Source: Epiperipatus broadwayi
Lineage: Eukaryota > Onychophora > Udeonychophora > Euonychophora > Peripatidae
DNA: 64,000 bases
NCBI GenBank assembly: GCA_028023455.1
Contig: JAQFVV010006221.1
Location: 5,747,011-5,811,010 of the forward strand
Direction of reading: 5' to 3'
The notes beneath the pieces are model-generated. The model did not search any database. It was given only the letters and a program-made list of their open reading frames with translations, and was not told the origin of the DNA. Positions 58,323 through 64,000 of this stretch are shown here, one piece after another (positions within the stretch are counted from its first letter, which is position 1; the number at the start of each line of letters is the position of its first letter). Made by a program: the position numbers and the translations under genes.

Positions 58323-58391
58323 TGTTGAAGTGATCAAAAAGAAAATATGCAAATGGCTACTTACACATTTTCTTTTTGAGTATTTCAACAG
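58323..58391. repeat. Small inverted repeat, about 26-bp arms
   Basis: GTTGAAGTGATCAAAAAGAA against TTCTTTTTGAGTATTTCAAC, separated by about 14 nt, beside the transposase scrap. Confidence 0.5.
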
Positions 58392-58775
58392 TAATAAATG
58401 TTTGTCACCATGATATTTTTTTTTACTAGGTTAATCAAGAACAGGAAAGATTTCTTTACACATATCTTTTATCCTAAGTTCTCTTATCCACAGAAAATAT
58501 TCATCTTCATTCTTTTTGTTGACACTATACTCCTCAATTACAGTCACTATTTAATTGCGAAGCCAGCACTCAAGGTTCACATGTATGTGTATTACTTAAT
58601 TTATGATTAATTTGGACTGTGCTGGAATATTTTAATTTTTATATATGTGTAAAATGTTTCCCCTCTTGTAATCATTTTACTTTCATTTTTAATCTAATTA
58701 CAGACTTTCCTTTATATATACAATGCACACTCTAATGTATATTTGAAATTTGTATACATATTTATTGTTAAAAGA

Positions 58776-58852
58776 AGGTTGCCTTGACAACAGTTTGAAA
58801 TTGTCGATTGTTATTGATACTGGAATTGTCTAAGGGTTGACTGTTTTTTAAT
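58776..58852. repeat. Single arm related to the 62.3-kb foldback
   Basis: 'gttgccttgacaacagtttgaaattg', 'gattgttattgatact' and 'attgtctaagggttgactg' match the right arm of 62307-62489 in order. The other arm is absent. Confidence 0.6.
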
Positions 58853-61800
58853 GATATTTATATACATACACACAGACATTTGGTATGTTCATTTATATAC
58901 TGCATAAAAATTCACAGACATATATATATGTGTATTTGTCCAATATTGTTATTATGTATCTTATAGCTAGCGATCCATAAAATATCAATAATAATGATAA
59001 TGTTATAAATACGTGTTTTTTTTTTTTGGTTTTAAGATGATTGAATTTGATAGTATAATATAGAAATCTATTTGGTACTTAGAGTCTATGATTTATGTGC
59101 CCCCACCAGTGTCTTTTAGCTTTGATTTTTTATATTACAAGATTTCTAATCAAAATTTGTTTTATACTTTGTGTTTCAGTAATATTCACACATGCATTGT
59201 ATTCAAATGAAATATTTTTTTAATGATTATCCTTCCGATAATCTGATGATGATATGAACAGGGATGAACTCAAAACAAGTACAAATAAACAATTTTAAAA
59301 CAACAAAGCGTCCACATAGTTTTAAAAATATATATATTTTAAAAATTAGTTGATTTAATACAAAAATTCCTGAGAATCATTTTCAGATACCTAGAATATT
59401 TGAACAGTAGGTTATAAATTTATATGTCTCGACAATAAATTATGAAATTAAAAATATGCTAAAATTATATTTTTTTAAAAAAATTTCTAATGAAAAATAT
59501 GTAAATAATTTTTCAAGTAGAGCAACGACCTATATCTAAAATAAATCATATCCAAAGATATTAACGAAAAACATGGAAATAAACGACTCCAGAGATGTTG
59601 ATGATGAACAACAAGATAGAATAATTATACAGTTTGCTTTTTTAAAAATAACACACTATTAATAATATTTTAAAAATATGTCAACTGAAGTAGCTTTGCT
59701 TTTAATTAATAGTAATAGTTTATGTATTTTACTTTCGTTTTTCTAATCTTTAACAAGAAATTAATGATTCCACATTTTCTTTCTTAAAGGCAATATAAAT
59801 ATTTTGCAGAACTTATTATCAGTTGGCAATTTGAAATATTTTTAGTCTACAAAAGCTTAATTATATACATAAAAGGTGATCGAGAATGAATGAGAGGATT
59901 ACTTTTTTTTTTATAATAGGACTAAATTGAGTTGAGATTATAATTGTCAGCAGGGGTATGGTGACGATGATCAAGGTGATTTCTAACTTGATTGAAGTGC
60001 CCTGTTGCCTAGATGGTAAACCTTGTCTTTAAAAAAGAAATTAAAATAGATCTATACATTATAACAAACATTTTTATAACCCTGCAGGGTTTGGTGTACT
60101 GATGGAGTGGCCAATTTCAGAACCGGAGACCTTTGGATCACAGCTGAGTGCTGTCATTTCCAGTACCTATACTTTTTATGAACTCATTAATAATAAATCA
60201 TTCAATTAACCTTAGAATACTAATGAATATCAAATAATTTCAAGTTGTAAAATTACTATAAAGTTTTTTTATGTTCATTAACAAATCTGTTGTTTATATG
60301 GAAGGATATGTAAAAAAAGGCATAAGGCTTTATTGTTTTGGTGTTCATAAACGTTTGAATGCTAGATCTACAAGCGCCAGCGTAACATGAAACCACACAA
60401 GATTGGAAAGATATAACTAATAGAAATGGAATCTTTATATAACTATCTAATTTGTGAGGAATCACTCATAGGGAGTGATTTTTTTTGTACAGTAAGTGAC
60501 TAATATATTTATTATCAAAATATCTATAAAACTTTCTAAAACATTGGCATACCTTTACGTTGCCACTTCGGAACAATATATATGCTTTTTTGAATAATTT
60601 TCTAAAGATAAGTGGAGTGATACAATATTTTTGCTATCATGATATACATATTTCTTCCATTATCTTCTGTAGGCTTAGTGTTGAATCTAGAATTTGCCTC
60701 TATGTAAAAGGAACCCCCCCACCCACACTAATTCTTATTAATTGATAAGAATTAACTACATTTTAAATTTTAAACTAAAAGCAGTACAACTTTTTTTTTT
60801 TAAAAAAGTAAATTTAATTCTACATGTTTTACATTTACGAAATTAGAAAGTATATAATTAAAATTCAGATTTTCATGGGAGTGACTTAAATAATCATAAT
60901 GTTAGGTTGTAAAGTGTGTCTTGTCACAGAAATTGTCTTTGGCAGATGTAGTTCTCTCTAATATGATCACACATTATTCTGAAAGTTATAGATAAATTTT
61001 GAAAGAACGTCATGTTTTTTATTTACTGTTTGAATCCTATGGAATCCGATTAAATTCCATGTAGGGTTTTAAGTCATCATTAAACATTTGTTTTAATGTG
61101 TTTTATAATTAAGACTTTAGAATTGTCAAAATAAAAATGACTTTTTAAAATTAGCCACTGATAAGTAATGCTTTATAATGAAAATTAAAATTATTCACTG
61201 CTTATAATGTATGGAAGTGCTTTTTTGTAAAAAATAAATAAATTAATAATCATATTTTGAAACAATCAATTATTAATTCTAAAGTTAATTCCTATCTGAT
61301 TTCTTGAATCTTAATGTCCTTCAAAAATTGGACTCTGGTAACAAAAAATAAAAAATGATATGTATGTACATTGTAACCAATCAGTTAATCACTTTCATCA
61401 TTGATTTTGTTTTTACCTTTTTTTTTTTTTTAGTTAATTCTTATTATCGACAGATATCACCAAAATGCAATACATCATTATGTGCTGCATGTTTTCATCT
61501 CAGCGGCAGCTTTATTATTACTTGTTATTCATATAATTTTATAATTAAATATACACCATAAATCTTAATACAAGGGTCTCCATTGATCACATCTTTATTA
61601 CTTATAAATAACAAGTTTATGATTGAATAAATGTAAAACTTTGAAAAAAATTCTTATAGCTCATGAAAAACCATCATAGTCCAGACTTGTAAAAAAATGA
61701 AATGATTTAAAAATACTATAGCTATTTTCTGACTTATGGGAGATGATAATAGAAAATATTAAAAATGTCAATCTTAATGTATTTTTCAATCAAATAATAT

Positions 61801-62306
61801 GCTATAATTAAAAGTAATTATTATTAGGCGCTATAAAGTGACATCATTTCATAGTGTCAGTGTTAGTGACAATCTGTTTGGGTGAAAGTTTTAACTTGTG
61901 TTTTCTTGGTATATTCTCTTTCACTTTTCGAAATGTTTTGCTGTTGACATGATAGAATGAACTGTGAGCATGCCATTCTCTATTATTACTGCCCAATATA
62001 ATTATTAATTAATATTAAGAAAGAATAAAGTACATATAAGAAAAATGATAAAGATACAAACATTCTTATAAAGAATTATTAGAGTAGGAAAGGTGAAAAT
62101 TATTATAGATTTCATAAGTAATGAGAAGTAGCATTTAGGTTTGCCAAATCTGTATTTACTAGTAGTGAAAGCAAGGGTTTACCGCTTATATAGTGGAACC
62201 ATGAACTATGTTACATTTGTTCTAAGTTCCTCACAAGTAGAATGTATATAGTATATAATAGCTCATCTTTTGTTGACAAGCCTTGATTATACACAAAATG
62301 TACACG
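58853..62306. other. A+T-rich DNA; more complex block at 60070-60165
   Basis: No gene is recognised. 60070-60165 is less A+T-rich ('ccctgcagggtttgg', 'aaccggagacctttgga') and could be an old SINE or exon remnant; no clear A/B boxes or splice-bounded frame. Confidence 0.35.
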
Positions 62307-62489
62307 TAATTATTAAAAACCAGTCAACACTTAGACAATCCCAAAATTGATAACAATCAACAATTTGAAACTGTTGTCAGGGTGGGTAACACCTTTTAAC
62401 AATAAAGGTGTTAAAAGGAGGTTACTGTTTGAAATTGTTGATTGTTATTGATATTGAGATTGTCTAAGTATTCACTGGTTTGTAATGGT
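62307..62489. repeat. Foldback, about 85-bp arms
   Basis: Arms 62307-62395 and 62406-62489 pair with mismatches and include 'gataacaatcaacaatttgaaact' against 'gtttgaaattgttgattgttat'. The centre has AACACCTTT/AAAGGTGTT. Related single-arm and centre fragments are at 58776 and 42440. I see no flanking duplication, hammerhead core or coding content. Confidence 0.7.
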
Positions 62490-63825
62490 TACTTACAAAT
62501 CCATTTAGCCTGGAACATTATTACACTTCTTAAAATGTATTGTTTATTTTACTCTATATATACAGTACATTATTTCAATATACTCATATATGTATATGAA
62601 AGATACACTATTTGTGTAATATGCATGTATAAATTAAGATTACAATATAAACAATTTTAAAAAAAAAATGTTATTAATAATAAATTGAGAAAGTGTATTT
62701 ACACACACACATATATAGTGCTGTGTATGTGTGTTTAATCATTCACAATTCTGTTTCATTGCAATTAAATACTTGTTCCAGATATTTTTTTCTTTTGTAA
62801 TTTTTAAAAATTCTTATAAAAATGTGGCAATTTCATTATTAGTTATTTTAATATTTTTAAGACTATAACTGTTTTGGACTCTACATAATAATTATCCCCT
62901 ATTTGTAGAGAAATGATAAGATCCAGATTCTTAGTTACATTTTTTGTAGAAAATTAAGGATTGTTAAAATACTACAAGATCATCAATCATTTAACCCACA
63001 GACATAAGATTTTTTCCATTTTAGTCACTTTACTTTATTTACAACTTTAACTGTTTCAGGCACATAAGCAACATTGGTATGAATTTGATTTTTATAATTT
63101 CTCTGATTGAGAGTTATTCTTTCGAAACCTACAGCTGATTTCTTACTTTTCCTTATTAAATCAGTGTTTTTTCTTATTTAATGAAAGTACAACTTTTTTT
63201 TATTATCATTCATTGTACTAGAATATATTTTACTTAAAGATAGGACATGTTTTATATATAGTATAAAGCTTTTAAAATATAAAGAGAAAATTCTGACATG
63301 TGTTTTTTAATTACAGTACTGAACTGCATTTTAATCATAAAAAAAAAAGTGCTTAATTGAATTTATATTTAAGATTTGAGAACATTAAATTTAAACCACT
63401 AAACATCACATGATCACTATCTCATACTAGCATTAAATTTACTGAGAAAAAAAATGGCTGCCCCCACACGGAGATTTATAAATTTAATAAGTTTATAAAT
63501 TTCACTGTTTTTATTATTTGTTTGCTTACATATTTTTGTTCATTTATATATTTTTTGATTAGCATATACTTGAAGTTATGTAGTTTGAATCAGAATAGTT
63601 TGTAGGTTTTTTTTCTATAGAACTAATTTATATATTTATAACAACAATTTTAATTTCAGTCATAATCACAAATGAGATCAGAAAGTTGCTTTTATTTTGA
63701 TCAAAATATGACTTAAAATTTTTTAACTAAATAAAATTATTTATATCTTCTCCTCATACAAAAAATATTTAATATTTCATGATGTAATTTGTAAACCCAC
63801 TCATTTTAATCATTTTAAATACTTA
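62490..63825. other. A+T-rich DNA; solo foldback terminus at 63394-63432
   Basis: TAAACCACTAAACATCACAT followed by GATCACTATCTCATACTAGC at 63393-63432 is the outer tail of the 'TACAGTAGTGCC' family without arms. Otherwise nothing is recognised. Confidence 0.5.
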
Positions 63826-63960
63826 AAGTCAGATCTGTTATTTTATTTTATTTATTTTTTCCTATGTCAAATGCGTTGATCGGGAAGCGAACCCGGGCCA
63901 GCTGCTTGAAAATCAGTTATGCTAACCGCTAGGCCACCAACGCGTGACGAAGTCAGATCT
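63826..63960 (-). mobile_element. tRNA-Glu-like SINE with 11-bp target duplication
   Basis: AAGTCAGATCT at 63826-63836 and 63950-63960 flanks it. On the minus strand: a seven-pair acceptor stem GCGTTGG...TCAACGC (last pair G-U), A box TGGCCTAGCGGTTAG, a TTTTCAA anticodon-like loop, B box CCGGGTTCGCTTCCCG, then tail ATTTGACATAGG and A-rich sequence. The anticodon stem is imperfect and no CCA is encoded, so this is a SINE, not a tRNA gene. Its tail resembles that of the Leu/Ser-like SINEs here. Confidence 0.85.
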
Positions 63961-64000
63961 TTTAATTTTTTTTCCTATGTCATAGCATTGGCCGGGACGC
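63961..64000 (-). mobile_element. Start of another SINE copy, cut by the window edge
   Basis: T-run, then CCTATGTCATAGCATTGGCC, is the 3' tail and B-box side of the Leu/Ser-like SINE on the minus strand. The rest lies beyond the window. Confidence 0.7.

Noticed and set aside
63837-63949. Functional tRNA-Glu gene
   Set aside because: The anticodon stem is imperfect, it has an A-rich tail and an 11-bp target duplication, and a fragment of the same sequence occurs at 11434: a SINE.

Overview
The window is A+T-rich eukaryotic DNA (by eye about 70% A+T or more). It carries RTE-type and other LINEs, Penelope-like elements (PLEs), Gypsy, hAT and mariner relics and tRNA-derived SINEs, and host coding sequence is almost absent. 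This suggests intergenic or long-intron DNA of an invertebrate metazoan; I cannot name the taxon. The only good host-gene signal is an exon at about 39.37-39.64 kb that encodes a start and signal peptide and ends in a splice donor. Nearly every other supportable feature is a mobile element or its relic.

Layout. 0-9 kb: an inverted pair of dispersed repeats (0.97 and 7.75 kb), a decayed gag-like stretch (4 kb), a possible LTR (5.7-6.3 kb) and a 5'-truncated RTE LINE (6.8-7.4 kb). 9-16 kb: a tRNA-derived SINE, a 0.7-kb foldback with 310-bp arms flanked by a 43-bp direct repeat, and a smaller foldback at 14.7 kb. 16.2-18.3 kb: a decayed Gypsy-like element on the minus strand. 19.5-30.3 kb: three members of one foldback family, SINEs, tandem repeats and a 274-bp hAT-type MITE with an 8-bp target duplication. 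32.4-36.2 kb: an inverted pair of PLE copies with GIY-YIG endonuclease remnants, a compound 1.1-kb foldback locus, and another foldback. 36.9-44.7 kb: RTE copies (one with a 1.5-kb RT/C-terminal region), the host exon and a SINE. 46.4-51.3 kb: a decayed LINE on the minus strand, interrupted by foldbacks. 52-58.3 kb: another foldback, a PLE copy with a GIY-YIG C-terminus, and a mariner-like scrap. 58.8-64 kb: mostly plain A+T-rich DNA with one further foldback and nested SINEs at the edge.

The most interesting system is the foldback set. At least eight elements share one asymmetric design: two long inverted arms, a one-sided unpaired tail of about 29-55 nt, and flanking direct repeats of 11-43 bp. 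One of the eight (56.9-57.7 kb) contains a Penelope GIY-YIG endonuclease fragment, and a coding-free relative at 49.7 kb shares its tail. I therefore read the set as non-autonomous Penelope-derived elements rather than DNA-transposon MITEs. Three unrelated foldback families each carry sequences that fold as type I hammerhead ribozymes, with CUGANGA and GAAA cores, matching stems I and II, a tiny stem III and an NUH cleavage triplet. There are seven such motifs in the window, three of them identical over 47 nt. This fits the published link between Penelope elements, hammerheads and small circular-RNA retrozymes. The combination with long foldback arms looks unusual.
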